From: Paenibacillus periandrae
GTDB taxonomy: Bacteria > Bacillota > Bacilli > Paenibacillales > NBRC-103111
NCBI RefSeq assembly: GCF_022458865.1
Contig: NZ_JAJNMU010000027.1
Span: forward strand, 49,915 to 113,914
Reading direction: 5' to 3'
Length of the DNA stretch: 64,000 nucleotides
Shown here: positions 24,837 to 34,424 of the stretch, one piece after another
How positions within the stretch are numbered: the stretch's first letter is position 1
Layout: each line of letters starts with the position of its first letter
The notes under the pieces: generated by a model
What the model was told of the DNA's origin: nothing
The model's input: the letters and a program-made list of their open reading frames with translations, nothing else
Database searches by the model: none
Translations under genes and position numbers: made by a program

Positions 24837-25661
24837 ATGAAAGAACACAAAGGATTACGTATTGGACACTATGCGATTGCCATATTGTTCACGGTTGTCA
24901 GTCTATACCCGATCTTCCTGATGCTGCTGTCTTCGTTCAAGACCAACATTGAAATATTCAAAAATCCGATGGCGTTCCCCAAGCTTTGGACCTTTGATGC
25001 GTATCGAAAATTACTGGATCAATTGCCTTATTTCGATTACTTTTGGAACAGTGTATTTGTTAGTGTTACTTCTGTGGCGCTGATTCTCATATCGGGGGCA
25101 TTGGTCTCGTTTTATATTGCGAGATTTAATTTCAAGTGGAACCCGGCGTTGTTTTTCTTCTTCCTGCTGGGGATGATGATTCCGGTCAAGCTGGGTATTG
25201 TTCCCTTGTTTATCCTGATGAAAACTCTTGGTTTAATGAATACAAGCTTTTCCCTGATTTTCGTATATACGGCGATTGGCATTCCGATGTCCGTTCTGAT
25301 TCTGGTCGGATTTTTCCGAACCTTGCCTAAGGAGCTGGAGGAATCCGGTAAAATTGACGGCTGCTCAGATTTGGGGATTCTGGTAAAAATCATTGCCCCT
25401 TTGATGCGTCCTGCGCTCGGTACGGTTATGATTATGAATTTTATTACGGTATGGAATGATTTTTTCTTTCCGTTAATATTTATCCAGGATGAAGTCAAAA
25501 AGACAATTCCGGTCGGTATGCTTACCCTGTTCAGTGAATATTCGACGGATTGGAGTGTACTGTTCGCCGGTTTGACCTTATCTTCGCTTCCGATGATCAT
25601 CTTGTTCTCAGTCGCTTCCAAACAATTTATGGAAGGGATGACTGCCGGTGCCGTCAAGTAA
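24837..25661 (+). CDS. ABC importer permease, MalG/UgpE type
   Basis: 274 residues with six membrane helices and the EAA-type loop LPKELEESGKIDGCSDLGIL. The C-terminal TAGAVK tail is typical of MalG-like permeases. Ribosome site AGGTGAGGAG before ATG 24837. The 3' end overlaps the kinase gene by 14 bases, so import and phosphorylation are translated together. Confidence 0.88.
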   Translation: MKEHKGLRIGHYAIAILFTVVSLYPIFLMLLSSFKTNIEIFKNPMAFPKLWTFDAYRKLLDQLPYFDYFWNSVFVSVTSVALILISGALVSFYIARFNFKWNPALFFFFLLGMMIPVKLGIVPLFILMKTLGLMNTSFSLIFVYTAIGIPMSVLILVGFFRTLPKELEESGKIDGCSDLGILVKIIAPLMRPALGTVMIMNFITVWNDFFFPLIFIQDEVKKTIPVGMLTLFSEYSTDWSVLFAGLTLSSLPMIILFSVASKQFMEGMTAGAVK

Positions 25662-26661
25662 AGATATCAGGTTTATAGGAATTGACGGTGGCGGTACAAA
25701 AACAGCCTGTATGATCGGTGATGGCTTGGGTAATGTGCTGGCTGTTTGTTATGGGGCATCCAGTAGTATCAAGTCCAACTCCAGGGAGGTTGTACAGGAA
25801 GTATTGCTGTCCTTGATTCAACAAGCTTTGGCGTTGTCCAACAGCACCGAGTCGCAGCTTGAGGGAGTTTTCCTCGGCTTGGCAGGTGCAGACCGTCCAG
25901 AGGATAAGGTGCAAATTCTTTCTCTATTAGAAGGAAAGCTGCCGGCTTCGGTTGTCATTACGCTGCATAATGATGCGATTACTGCCTTATCTGCCGGAAC
26001 ATGGGGAGAAGCGGGGATTGTGCTGATCTCGGGAACGGGATCGATAGCGTATGGCTTTGTGCCTGAGGCCTCCATTAGTGTTCGTGTCGGGGGCTGGGGA
26101 TATATGTTAGGCGATGAGGGCAGCGGCTTCAGTATGAGCCAGCACGCGTTGATTGCTGTAATGAAGCAGCATGATGGCCGAGGTGCCCACACGAAGCTGA
26201 CATCCTATATATTGGACCAATTGTCTCTAACCGATCCCAATCAGATCGTCACCTATGTGTATGGACAGTCGAATATACGAACCGCTATCGCTGTGCTCTC
26301 CAAGGTCGTGCTTCAAGCGGCTAAGGAAGATGATGAAGTGGCTCTCGGGATCGTCGATCAAGCGGTCAAGGAATTAGCCCAGATCGCGATAACCGCCAAA
26401 GCACGACTGCAGCAATTACAACCGAACCAGGATATGTCGGAGCTGCCGCTGTTACTCAGTGGAGGGCTATTCTCGGACAGCTGGTTTCAAAGCTGCTTTG
26501 AGTCTCAGCAAGACATCATGAACAGCAAGCTGAAGGTAAGTAAGCTCGAGGTACCGCCTGTGACAGGCTGTTATGTGCTTGCACTCAAGCAGGCCGGTAT
26601 TGCAATTACAGATGCATTGAAAACACAAATTCGTGCATGGGAGACAAGGAGGGAAACATAG
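25648..26661 (+). CDS. murK: BadF/BcrA-type amino-sugar kinase (MurK-like)
   Basis: A 337-residue ASKHA kinase with phosphate-1 loop IGIDGGGTKTACMIGDG, GVFLGLAGADRPED, adenosine/phosphate-2 block GIVLISGTGSIAYG and RVGGWGYMLGDEGSGF. These match N-acetylglucosamine kinases and the clostridial MurK that phosphorylates MurNAc and GlcNAc at position 6. An ABC importer delivers unphosphorylated sugar, so a kinase is needed before MurQ, whose gene follows immediately. Overlaps the permease stop. The MurNAc specificity is inferred from context. Confidence 0.75.
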   Translation: MPSSKDIRFIGIDGGGTKTACMIGDGLGNVLAVCYGASSSIKSNSREVVQEVLLSLIQQALALSNSTESQLEGVFLGLAGADRPEDKVQILSLLEGKLPASVVITLHNDAITALSAGTWGEAGIVLISGTGSIAYGFVPEASISVRVGGWGYMLGDEGSGFSMSQHALIAVMKQHDGRGAHTKLTSYILDQLSLTDPNQIVTYVYGQSNIRTAIAVLSKVVLQAAKEDDEVALGIVDQAVKELAQIAITAKARLQQLQPNQDMSELPLLLSGGLFSDSWFQSCFESQQDIMNSKLKVSKLEVPPVTGCYVLALKQAGIAITDALKTQIRAWETRRET

Positions 26662-27579
26662 TTGAAACACATCGAAAGTCAACCCATTACGGAACAAAGA
26701 AATGAGAAAACGAGTCAATTGGATGAAATGAATGTGCAGGAGATTATTCAAATCATGAATGCTGAGGATCAGACAGTTGCACTTTCCGTACAGCATGCGC
26801 TACCGCAAATCGGCAAGGCGATTGAAGCCATTGTTGAGGTGATGAGCAAAGGCGGCAGACTGTTTTATATAGGAGCAGGAACGAGCGGACGTCTCGGCAT
26901 CCTGGATGCATCGGAATGTCCACCAACATTTGGTGTTAACCGTGAGTTGGTTACCGGGATCATCGCTGGCGGGGAAGCCGCGATTATGACAGCTATCGAA
27001 AATGCCGAGGACGATGCCGAAGCGGGTGCGAGAGAAATCGAAGCCCGTCTGACAGCAAATGATGCATTGGTAGGCATAGCGGCGAGCGGTAACACACCCT
27101 ATGTAATCGGGGCGATTAATCGCGCTCGGGCGATGGGGGCAGTAACGGCTAGTGTATCCTGTAACGACAATGCAAGACTTAGTGCAGCGGCAGAATATGC
27201 GATTGAGGTTCCGGTTGGCCCTGAGGTTGTGACCGGATCGACACGGCTTAAAGCAGGTACTGCAACGAAGCTGGTGCTCAATATGATCACGACCACCGTA
27301 ATGATCAAGCTTGGCAAGGTTTACGGTAATTTGATGGTGAATGTGCAGGCTACGAATGAAAAGCTGCGCGATCGGGTTATCCGGATTGTCGGTGAAGCGA
27401 CCGGAGTTGATCATGATAAGGCTGCTTCATACACCCAACAGGCAGATGGAGATGCTCGTGTAGCTATTTTGATGATTAAGTTTGTTATAGATTCAAATAG
27501 GGCTCGAGCGGTTTTGGAGCAGTGCCGTGGTCATTTTGGCGACGCGGTACGTATACTTGAACAAGAAAGCTTGGCTTAA
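26662..27579 (+). CDS. murQ: N-acetylmuramic acid 6-phosphate etherase
   Basis: 305 residues, a SIS-fold lyase that splits the lactyl ether of MurNAc 6-phosphate to give GlcNAc 6-phosphate and D-lactate. Motifs: GAGTSGRLGILDASECPPTFG, with Glu85 at the place of the catalytic Glu of E. coli MurQ, plus GIAASGNTPYVIGA and VVTGSTRLKAGTATKLVLNM. The TTG start is directly adjacent to the kinase stop with GGAGGGAA upstream. Last gene of the murR operon. Confidence 0.92.
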   Translation: MKHIESQPITEQRNEKTSQLDEMNVQEIIQIMNAEDQTVALSVQHALPQIGKAIEAIVEVMSKGGRLFYIGAGTSGRLGILDASECPPTFGVNRELVTGIIAGGEAAIMTAIENAEDDAEAGAREIEARLTANDALVGIAASGNTPYVIGAINRARAMGAVTASVSCNDNARLSAAAEYAIEVPVGPEVVTGSTRLKAGTATKLVLNMITTTVMIKLGKVYGNLMVNVQATNEKLRDRVIRIVGEATGVDHDKAASYTQQADGDARVAILMIKFVIDSNRARAVLEQCRGHFGDAVRILEQESLA

Positions 27580-27606
27580 CAGCATCTATACGATATACAC
27601 AATGAG

Positions 27607-27632
27607 GGGTACCGGATTCGGTATCCTTTTTT
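27607..27632 (+). terminator. Terminator of the mur operon
   Basis: GGGTACCG (27607-27614) pairs with CGGTATCC (27619-27626) with one G-T pair, followed by six T residues. Confidence 0.7.
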
Positions 27633-27738
27633 GTCTCCAACACAGCCTGTATTGGAGAGCAAACAAGACAGACATATATCGTCTTTCATCAGAATAGATT
27701 ACTTCTATGAACGGATGAAAAGACGGAGGTATCTGCAA

Positions 27739-28179
27739 ATGCAATTTGATTACGGAGATAAAATGCCGCTGCGAATTCTCGATGAGGGAGAATTCTGGAA
27801 GCTGCAGGAAACTGAACATACGGATGTGATTCGTGCGTTAGTACCTGATTTGGAGCAGCCATTTGTAGAGGCCCTACAAGCATGGGAACAAGCATTGGCA
27901 CGAACACAAGCGATGTTTGTACGATATATTGAGTGGGTTGGGCGTATGGAGCACCAGGTGAGCAATGAGGTTTACAAGCAAATTATGGAGCTGGTTTTGT
28001 TTGCAAGAAGGCAAAGTGAGCAATTTATACAATTATTAAACCAACTGGGTACCGAAAGCGCAGCGATGAAAAACAATCCGACCGCGATAACTGTGCTGAA
28101 CCACATACGTCGCGAATCCGAATATTTTATTGGTATCGCCCAAGCGGTGCTATCTGAGGTTGTAGTACCAACTCCATAA
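27739..28179 (+). CDS. Small helical protein, possibly DUF2935-like
   Basis: 146 residues, almost wholly alpha-helical, beginning MQFDYGDKMPLRILDEGEFW. The EFWKLQETEHTDVIRAL segment and the later HIRRESEYFIGI resemble DUF2935 proteins, four-helix bundles with possible metal-binding Glu/His, but those usually have two repeats and about 270 residues, so this would be a half-length member. ACGGAGGT before ATG 27739 fixes the start. Stands alone between two terminators. Confidence 0.55.
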   Translation: MQFDYGDKMPLRILDEGEFWKLQETEHTDVIRALVPDLEQPFVEALQAWEQALARTQAMFVRYIEWVGRMEHQVSNEVYKQIMELVLFARRQSEQFIQLLNQLGTESAAMKNNPTAITVLNHIRRESEYFIGIAQAVLSEVVVPTP

Positions 28180-28191
28180 ATGATAGATGAA

Positions 28192-28218
28192 GAGCCTGCG
28201 GTACTGAGGCTCTTTTTT
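28192..28218 (+). terminator. Terminator
   Basis: GAGCCT (28192-28197) pairs with AGGCTC (28207-28212), followed by T residues to 28218. Confidence 0.75.
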
Positions 28219-28248
28219 ACTCTTACAGGACCATAAGCGTCATCATTT

Positions 28249-28659
28249 TTACTTAATTTCTGTTATTATTAAAACCCCTGTTCCCTTGTTGATACGATTT
28301 CCCTCGAGCCAATCCACCTCTACGGATATCGGTGTGTCGATCGGCAAATTTAAATCGGATAACGTTAACTTTTCGTTTGGATCCAGTTTGGAAACCACAG
28401 TTTTTGAATCCGGTTTTACAATTGTACCTGAAAGCTTTTCCTTTGTATCCACTCTATAATACACAGTCACACTTTGAACCGAAATGTCTCCCGAATTTTG
28501 GAATTCAAGATCATAATTCTGTTGTCCTGGGGCAAAGCTTTTCGGTATCAAAGCTAATTTCCAATGCTCCAAACCGTTCTGTTTTGTTAATTCGGTATGA
28601 ACTGAACGAATCTTGGAAGCCGCATCGTAAGTAGGAAGCTATGGATTTATTTTCAACAT
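28249..28659 (-). pseudogene. Beta-rich hypothetical protein with an early amber codon
   Basis: The minus-strand frame from ATG 28659 reads MLKINP, a TAG stop (28641-28639), then LPTYDAASKIRSVHTELTKQ and on in the same frame for about 130 codons to 28249. The long part (PKSFAPGQQNYDLEFQNSGDISVQS, then VEVDWLEGNRINKGTGVLI) looks like an immunoglobulin-like or FxLYD-type beta sandwich. The frame stays open in front of the TTG at 28572, so that TTG may not be the native start. Either the gene is N-terminally broken, or translation restarts internally. Family not recognised. Confidence 0.45.
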
Positions 28660-28765
28660 CCCTTATAATGGGCTTGTTTCATGCGAGCTAGCTAATCACA
28701 AATGGAGTGATATAATTTAATCAGAGCAATCTACCCAAGAAATAAAAGGCTGACGGAGGATATTT

Positions 28766-29695
28766 ATGCTGATTTATAATACATTGACAAATCGAACAAC
28801 TACAGAAAAAGTAAGAAAACCAGCGGACCATGAAATGGTCTGGATTCGCCTGTGCAACCCGGAGTCATCCGAAACCAAGCATGTATTATCCGACTTACTG
28901 GAGAGTCATCACCTTTTGGTAGAGGACTGTATCCAGCTGCATGGACGCCCCAAAATGGATAGATACAAAAACAATATTTTCATTTCATTTTTTGCTATCA
29001 ATGGGCAGTATGATCCTATGGAAATTGCCTTGGTAATCGGAAAAAACTATGTCGTATCCGTCTATAAGGATGATATTCCATTACTTGACAGCTTATATGA
29101 GGAATTTAAAGAAATCGAGGGAAGAATGACGTTCCCTGCTCAGATTCTGTATCATATTATGGACAGGTGTGTGGATGAATACGTTCAAGTTATAGATCAT
29201 ATTGAAGATAAGGTGGAAACATGGGAAGAGGCGATTCATGATGATCCCTACGCCCCGATATCCCGTGAAATTTTCCAATTAAAACGCATCACACATAACC
29301 TTCGCCGGGTTTTCGTTGAAGAAAGAACCGTGATAGGAACGATCAGCCATCAAAGCTTTCCGTATTCCCATCCCGATGCCGATGTTTATTTTGCTGATAT
29401 TTTCGATCATATCTCACGGGTTGTGGATTCCATCGATATGTACCGTGAATCGCTGACGGGCTTGCTGGAAATGCAGGTGAGTATGAAATCCGATCGTATG
29501 AACGAAACGATGAAAACATTAACCGTCATCAGCACCATATTTCTTCCGTTAACTTTTGTCGCCGGCGTGTATGGTATGAATTTTAAAGATATTCCGGAAT
29601 TAGATTGGAGCTTCGGATATCTCTATGTGTGGATTCTAATGGCCGCGATTATGGTGGGAATGCTGTTTTATTTCAAAAGTAAAAAATGGATGTAG
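28766..29695 (+). CDS. corA: CorA-family Mg2+/divalent cation channel
   Basis: 309 residues: a large cytoplasmic N-terminal funnel domain (1-240) and two C-terminal membrane helices, with the selectivity motif YGMNF after the first. FLPLTFVAGVYGMNF is diagnostic. CorA forms a homopentameric channel for Mg2+, sometimes Co2+ or Ni2+. CGGAGGA lies before ATG 28766. Monocistronic; convergent with the next gene, with only 14 bases between. Confidence 0.92.
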   Translation: MLIYNTLTNRTTTEKVRKPADHEMVWIRLCNPESSETKHVLSDLLESHHLLVEDCIQLHGRPKMDRYKNNIFISFFAINGQYDPMEIALVIGKNYVVSVYKDDIPLLDSLYEEFKEIEGRMTFPAQILYHIMDRCVDEYVQVIDHIEDKVETWEEAIHDDPYAPISREIFQLKRITHNLRRVFVEERTVIGTISHQSFPYSHPDADVYFADIFDHISRVVDSIDMYRESLTGLLEMQVSMKSDRMNETMKTLTVISTIFLPLTFVAGVYGMNFKDIPELDWSFGYLYVWILMAAIMVGMLFYFKSKKWM

Positions 29696-29709
29696 CCCTT
29701 GCGATTTGT

Positions 29710-30054
29710 TTATTTGTCTAATTGCTTCAATCTACGCTCTACCTGGATAAACATCATAATAATTAGCAAAAGCATCATACCCATAATTGAAAATATGGCA
29801 GCTACCTGATATTTGACCCCAAGACCCATGCCAACCAAGCAGCCAGCCACAATCATCACATAACCGTTATTTATCATAATTTTAGAGCTATATTGATTCG
29901 CTTCGTTCCATAGGTCCAAATTTTTCATTGAGCGAGAGGTCCGATATCCATAAATGGCATTAATGTTCTTAGGAGGTTTACGCTTTAATAATTGCCCGGA
30001 CAGGATGAAGATGACGCCGATTAACAGAGCAAAACCAATACTTACAAATATCAT
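29710..30054 (-). CDS. SdpI-family membrane protein
   Basis: 114 residues with three membrane helices and the SdpI-family motif KRKPPKNINAIYGYRTSRSMKNLDLWNEAN (signature at residues 24-53). SdpI of B. subtilis gives immunity to the SdpC cannibalism toxin, but short family members like this one lack the N-terminal half of SdpI and occur far from sdp genes. No sdpC-like gene is nearby. Function unknown beyond the family. AGGAG lies before its start on the minus strand. Confidence 0.8.
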   Translation of the reverse strand: MIFVSIGFALLIGVIFILSGQLLKRKPPKNINAIYGYRTSRSMKNLDLWNEANQYSSKIMINNGYVMIVAGCLVGMGLGVKYQVAAIFSIMGMMLLLIIMMFIQVERRLKQLDK

Positions 30055-30257
30055 GTTTAGCGACTCCTTTGATGAACAACTGCTAGACTCTTAAGTTGTC
30101 TGATAACTGGCTTTCATTCAACTGATCTACCATTATTGTAACAAATTATCAGTTCGAAAAACATAGACTATCAGGTGCGACCTTAGATGAAGCGAGCTTG
30201 TAATCTATGAAGAGGCTGAATACAATAGGAAGAAGGAATAAACGGAGGTAATTCATT

Positions 30258-31076
30258 ATGAACGCATCGATTAATAAAGATACTCAACTATGCATGTCTC
30301 TAGCAGGAAGGCCGGGTAACTTTGGCACCCGTTTTCACAATTTTTTGTACAACGAGTTGAATCTCAATTTCATTTACAAAGCATTTACCACGAATGATTT
30401 GCAAGCGACTATCGGTGGCATTCGATCTATGGGAATACGTGGTTGCGCTATCTCCATGCCTTACAAAGAAGCCTGTATCCCGCTTATTGATGAGATGGAT
30501 GAATCTGCGACTGCTATTCAATCTGTTAACACTATTGTGAATGATCAGGGGCGATTGAAAGCCTATAATACTGATTATATAGCAGTTTCGCAATTGCTGA
30601 ACCAGCATAACGTGCGGCGGGATAGTGTATTTGCTCTACGTGGAAGCGGCGGTATGGCGAAAGCTGTCTTGTGTGCGCTGCGCGACGCGGGCTTTGAGTC
30701 AGGCTATGTCATGGCCAGGAATGAAGAGACTGGTCGTGCATTGGCACAAGCTTATGGATATGAGTGGACGGCTGATCTGGGAAGGATTCGTCCGGATTTG
30801 TTGGTGAATGTGACACCTGTTGGGATGGCTGGTGGTTTAGAGGCGGACGATTTGTCATTTGAACCCGATTTTATCGATAAGGCTGAGACCGTATTTGATG
30901 TGGTTGCGCTCCCTGCTGAAACTCCGCTGATCCGTCATGCAAGGCTAAAGAGTAAGAAAGTGATTACTGGGGCAGAGGTTTTTGCTATACAGGCATTGGA
31001 GCAATTCATTCTGTATACAGGTGTACGCCCAACCGAAGAGCAGTTCAAAAGAGCGGCAGCATATGCCCGTGGCTGA
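30258..31076 (+). CDS. Shikimate dehydrogenase-like protein
   Basis: 272 residues with the AroE layout: substrate domain with the catalytic Lys in AISMPYKEACIPLI and Asp in KAYNTDYIAVSQLL, then a Rossmann domain (FALRGSGGMAKAVLCALRDAG). The GSGGMA loop and length resemble the shikimate dehydrogenase-like (SdhL/HI0607) subfamily rather than true AroE with GAGG, so it may act poorly on shikimate or on another acid. CGGAGG lies before ATG 30258. No aromatic biosynthesis gene is adjacent. Confidence 0.75.
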   Translation: MNASINKDTQLCMSLAGRPGNFGTRFHNFLYNELNLNFIYKAFTTNDLQATIGGIRSMGIRGCAISMPYKEACIPLIDEMDESATAIQSVNTIVNDQGRLKAYNTDYIAVSQLLNQHNVRRDSVFALRGSGGMAKAVLCALRDAGFESGYVMARNEETGRALAQAYGYEWTADLGRIRPDLLVNVTPVGMAGGLEADDLSFEPDFIDKAETVFDVVALPAETPLIRHARLKSKKVITGAEVFAIQALEQFILYTGVRPTEEQFKRAAAYARG

Positions 31077-31154
31077 CAACAGCGTTATAGTCAGGTATAA
31101 ACGGATATGATATGTTAGGGTAGATAAAGTTCAGAAGAAAAAGGAGTCAATTAT

Positions 31155-31670
31155 ATGGAGCAGCAGCGATTTGTCAAGGAGTCACGTTCGTACAAAACAG
31201 CACGGGTATTTCCGGTTGATGTCAACAACAACAACACCTTGTTTGGTGGAAAATTAATGGCGTATATCGACGATATCGCCTCAATTGCAGCGTCAAAGCA
31301 TTCACGATGCTCGGTTGTGACGGCTTCAACGGATTCGGTAGACTTCTTGCTGCCGATTAACCCAAGTGATGCCGTTTCCTTGGAGTCTTTCGTTACCTGG
31401 ACGGGAACAAGCTCGATGGAGGTTTTTGTGAAAGTAGTAACCGAGGACTTGAAGACGGGAGAGCGGAATATCGCAGCGACTTCGTTTTTAACCTTTGTTG
31501 CTTTTGATGAAAATAGAAAAACGGCCAAGGTTCCATCCGTTATTCCGGAGACTGAGGAAGAGAAGCAACTGCACGAGACGGCCTTCAAACGCGCGGAGAT
31601 GAGAAAAGCTCGCAGGGAAGAAAGTAAAAAGTTTGCCGATTACCTGATCACCAAGTTCCCTTGGGAGTAA
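31155..31670 (+). CDS. Acyl-CoA thioesterase, hotdog fold (YkhA-like)
   Basis: 171 residues. The motif VNNNNTLFGGKLMAYIDDIA carries the active-site Asn/Asp and Gly-Gly of YciA/YkhA acyl-CoA thioesterases, and the next block VDFLLPINPSDAVSLESFV continues the hotdog. Hydrolyses medium- to long-chain acyl-CoA. The tail is charged and helical (KRAEMRKARREESKKFADYL). Ribosome site AAAAGGAG. Ends before a shared terminator with hrpB. Confidence 0.85.
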   Translation: MEQQRFVKESRSYKTARVFPVDVNNNNTLFGGKLMAYIDDIASIAASKHSRCSVVTASTDSVDFLLPINPSDAVSLESFVTWTGTSSMEVFVKVVTEDLKTGERNIAATSFLTFVAFDENRKTAKVPSVIPETEEEKQLHETAFKRAEMRKARREESKKFADYLITKFPWE

Positions 31671-31717
31671 AAATACATAATAAGAATCGTTTCTATTGTA
31701 TAAAAATTCCAAAGGAT

Positions 31718-31757
31718 AAAACAAGACCAGATTGGCTATGCCAGTCTGGTCTTGTTT
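31718..31757. terminator. Bidirectional terminator
   Basis: AAACAAGACCAGATTGGC (31718-31735) pairs with GCCAGTCTGGTCTTGTTT (31740-31757). A/T-rich ends on both sides serve both the thioesterase gene and the convergent hrpB. Confidence 0.85.
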
Positions 31758-31799
31758 GGCCATCAACGGTCATTTAACTTATTGAATTCATTATATTCA

Positions 31800-34331
31800 C
31801 TATTGTAAATTTTGCGGCCGTACCCGACTGGTGGGCATCGCAACGAGCGGATCATCGGGCCAGTAATGCTTCGGATAACGACCCTTAAGATCTTTTTTGA
31901 CCTCGAAATACGTATGACGCCAAAAGCTTGCCAAATCGCTCGTTACCTGAACAGGGCGTTGGGCAGGCGATAACAGCTGAAGCCGTATAGGGACTCGGCC
32001 CCTTCCAATTCGCGGAGTTTGCTCCAATCCGAAGAGTTCCTGCAGCCGAACGGATAAGGTAGGGATATCGGGGTCGCTGTAATCAACGGAAATCCGTGAA
32101 CCGCTTGGGACGGTGATATGCGTTGGGGCTGATTCGTCCAATGCGCGGCGCTGTTCCCATGAGAGCATGGACTCCAGGATGGTGCACATATTCAGGCGCT
32201 GAAGGTCGCTGCGATTCTTGAGCCCATGCAGATGCGGAGCCAGCCAATCGTGAATAGTAACGATAAGTGCAGGGTCCGCCACGTCAGGCCAATTGGCATC
32301 ATAATGATTCATAAACTGGAGACGCTCACGTAATTGAAGGGATGCTTTTGTCCAAGGCAGCAGGGTCAAGCCTTCAACGATAATTCCGTTGACCAAAGCA
32401 TGGAAAATCTCGTCCTGATCAGGTGAGGGGTTCGGTACATCCTTCATAAGAATAGCCCCTATGCGTATATAATGACGGGAACGCACAGCTTGTACAACTG
32501 GATCCCATGCGGTGATCGTCTCCCGTTCAATACTGCCGCTAACATGCTGCTCCAGCTCTTCCCATTCAACGGGAGCAGCCAAATAAATCCGGCTGTCGGT
32601 GCCTTGATCATCAAGCTCCACAGTTACTATATAAGGCGAGTTGGCTAGCGGCTGCATATGAATAAACTGTGCTCCGCGTCCGCTGCTCAACAGAAAGCCT
32701 CCCTGTGATCTACGCTGCCCGATTCGGTCGGGAAACGCGAAGGCTAGCAGCAGACCACAGTGCTGCACATCCTCTGGTTGGCTTGCAACCTGAATATGCA
32801 GCTCCCTTTTCCATTGGCCAGCTTCCATCCATATACGTCTGCAAGCGGCAGCATCTACTGTAAAGCCCTCATAAAATAAGGGTCCAGACGAATAATCCTT
32901 TGACTTCATGGTCCTTCGAAGTGCCTCTACGCGCAATCGTAGATCTGCATTCGGAGCTGCAGCATCACCCTTTAAGAAGTCCCTCTCGTTGAGCAGGGCA
33001 GCTAGCTCGCAAGCCAGCTCTCCATATCCAAGCGGAATTGCCTTAAGCACCATATGTGCCAAGCGTGGATGAAGTCCAAGTCCTGCCATACGGCGCCCCT
33101 CGGTTGTAATTGATCCGTCCTTGTTCAATGCTCCTAATTGGACAAGCAGCGAACGCGCCTGAACAAATGCAGCCTGAGGCGGGGAGTCAAGCCACTCCAG
33201 CTCAGCAGGCTCGATTACACCCCAAGCTGCCAGCTCCAGAGCCAGGGGAGCCAGATCAGCCTCGGCTATTTCCGGCTTGCTTAGTGGTTGGAGCTGACGA
33301 TGTTCGGCTTCCGTCCAAAGGCGGTAGCAGGTACCCGGACCGAGGCGGCCCGCCCGCCCCCTGCGCTGGTCCGCCGATGCCAGAGATACCGGAACGGTTT
33401 CCAGACGGGTCATCCCGGTGCGCGGTGAGAAGCGGGGGACACGGCTCAGGCCGCTATCAATGACAATCCCGATTCCATCAACAGTAAGGCTCGACTCAGC
33501 AATGGATGTGGTAAGCACAATTTTACGTTCATTCGCTTGACCTCGGGTGATAGCTCGATCCTGATTTTCTTGGGGCAAGGAACCGTGCAGCGGGGTGATC
33601 TGAACCAGAGGACCGAGCTGCAGCTCGCGCAATCTCGCTTCAATTCGTCTGATTTCACCGGTTCCTGGCACAAACACAAGCATATTGCCATGCTCATGCT
33701 GCTCCAAGGCATGGACTATTGCGCGCACAACCGTCTGCTCAATGCGTCCCTCAGGTTTTCGGTCCAAATAATGGGTAGCTACTTCAAAGCTTCGCCCTTC
33801 GCTAATCAGGATTGGCGCATTGTTCATCAGCCCGGCAACGGCTTGGGCGTCCAGTGTTGCCGACATCACGATGATACGCAAATCGTCACGAAGTAAAGCC
33901 TGTGCCTGCAAACACAGGGCAAGTCCAAGATCTGCGTGAAGGCTGCGTTCGTGAAATTCGTCGAAGATGACAGCACCTACACCCTCCAGACTGGGGTCCT
34001 GCTGAAGCATTCGGGTAAGGACACCTTCCGTAATGACTTCGATTCGTGTGGAGGGACCTACGCGAGTATCCATTCGAACTCGATATCCAACGGTCTCCCC
34101 GACCTGCTGACCAAGTGAAACGGCCATGTAGCGGGCAGCAGTACGGGCGGCGATGCGGCGCGGCTCGAGCATCAGGATTCGCTGCTTTGCGAATAGGGGC
34201 TCGTCCAGTAAAACCAGCGGGACACGTGTTGTTTTGCCTGCTCCGGGCGGGGCTACCAGCACGATGGCCGAGTGGACATGTAAAGTTTCTTTTAATTGAG
34301 GAAGAACCGTATCTATGGGCAAAATGGTCAT
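31800..34331 (-). CDS. hrpB: ATP-dependent RNA helicase HrpB
   Basis: 843 residues, the usual HrpB length. N-terminal helicase: Walker A APPGAGKTTRVPL, the box FDEFHERS (a DEFH variant of DEAH), VMSATLDAQ, and RRGRAGRLGPG in the second RecA domain. Then a helicase-associated domain and the HrpB-specific C-terminal domain (RGRVPIRLQLLSPAQRPVQVT). The biological role in bacteria is poorly defined, probably RNA processing. Single gene; no partner visible. Confidence 0.92.
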   Translation of the reverse strand: MTILPIDTVLPQLKETLHVHSAIVLVAPPGAGKTTRVPLVLLDEPLFAKQRILMLEPRRIAARTAARYMAVSLGQQVGETVGYRVRMDTRVGPSTRIEVITEGVLTRMLQQDPSLEGVGAVIFDEFHERSLHADLGLALCLQAQALLRDDLRIIVMSATLDAQAVAGLMNNAPILISEGRSFEVATHYLDRKPEGRIEQTVVRAIVHALEQHEHGNMLVFVPGTGEIRRIEARLRELQLGPLVQITPLHGSLPQENQDRAITRGQANERKIVLTTSIAESSLTVDGIGIVIDSGLSRVPRFSPRTGMTRLETVPVSLASADQRRGRAGRLGPGTCYRLWTEAEHRQLQPLSKPEIAEADLAPLALELAAWGVIEPAELEWLDSPPQAAFVQARSLLVQLGALNKDGSITTEGRRMAGLGLHPRLAHMVLKAIPLGYGELACELAALLNERDFLKGDAAAPNADLRLRVEALRRTMKSKDYSSGPLFYEGFTVDAAACRRIWMEAGQWKRELHIQVASQPEDVQHCGLLLAFAFPDRIGQRRSQGGFLLSSGRGAQFIHMQPLANSPYIVTVELDDQGTDSRIYLAAPVEWEELEQHVSGSIERETITAWDPVVQAVRSRHYIRIGAILMKDVPNPSPDQDEIFHALVNGIIVEGLTLLPWTKASLQLRERLQFMNHYDANWPDVADPALIVTIHDWLAPHLHGLKNRSDLQRLNMCTILESMLSWEQRRALDESAPTHITVPSGSRISVDYSDPDIPTLSVRLQELFGLEQTPRIGRGRVPIRLQLLSPAQRPVQVTSDLASFWRHTYFEVKKDLKGRYPKHYWPDDPLVAMPTSRVRPQNLQ

Positions 34332-34424
34332 GCTATCACTCCAGCTGTTCTTATGTATGCAAGAATTATAACAGAATCAGAAAGAATTAACCTGCGTTAG
34401 GAATTATGTGCTTAATAGACAACA

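Noticed and set aside
29710..30054. Bacteriocin (sdp) immunity locus
   Set aside because: The protein is a short SdpI relative and no toxin precursor or SdpAB-like gene is nearby.
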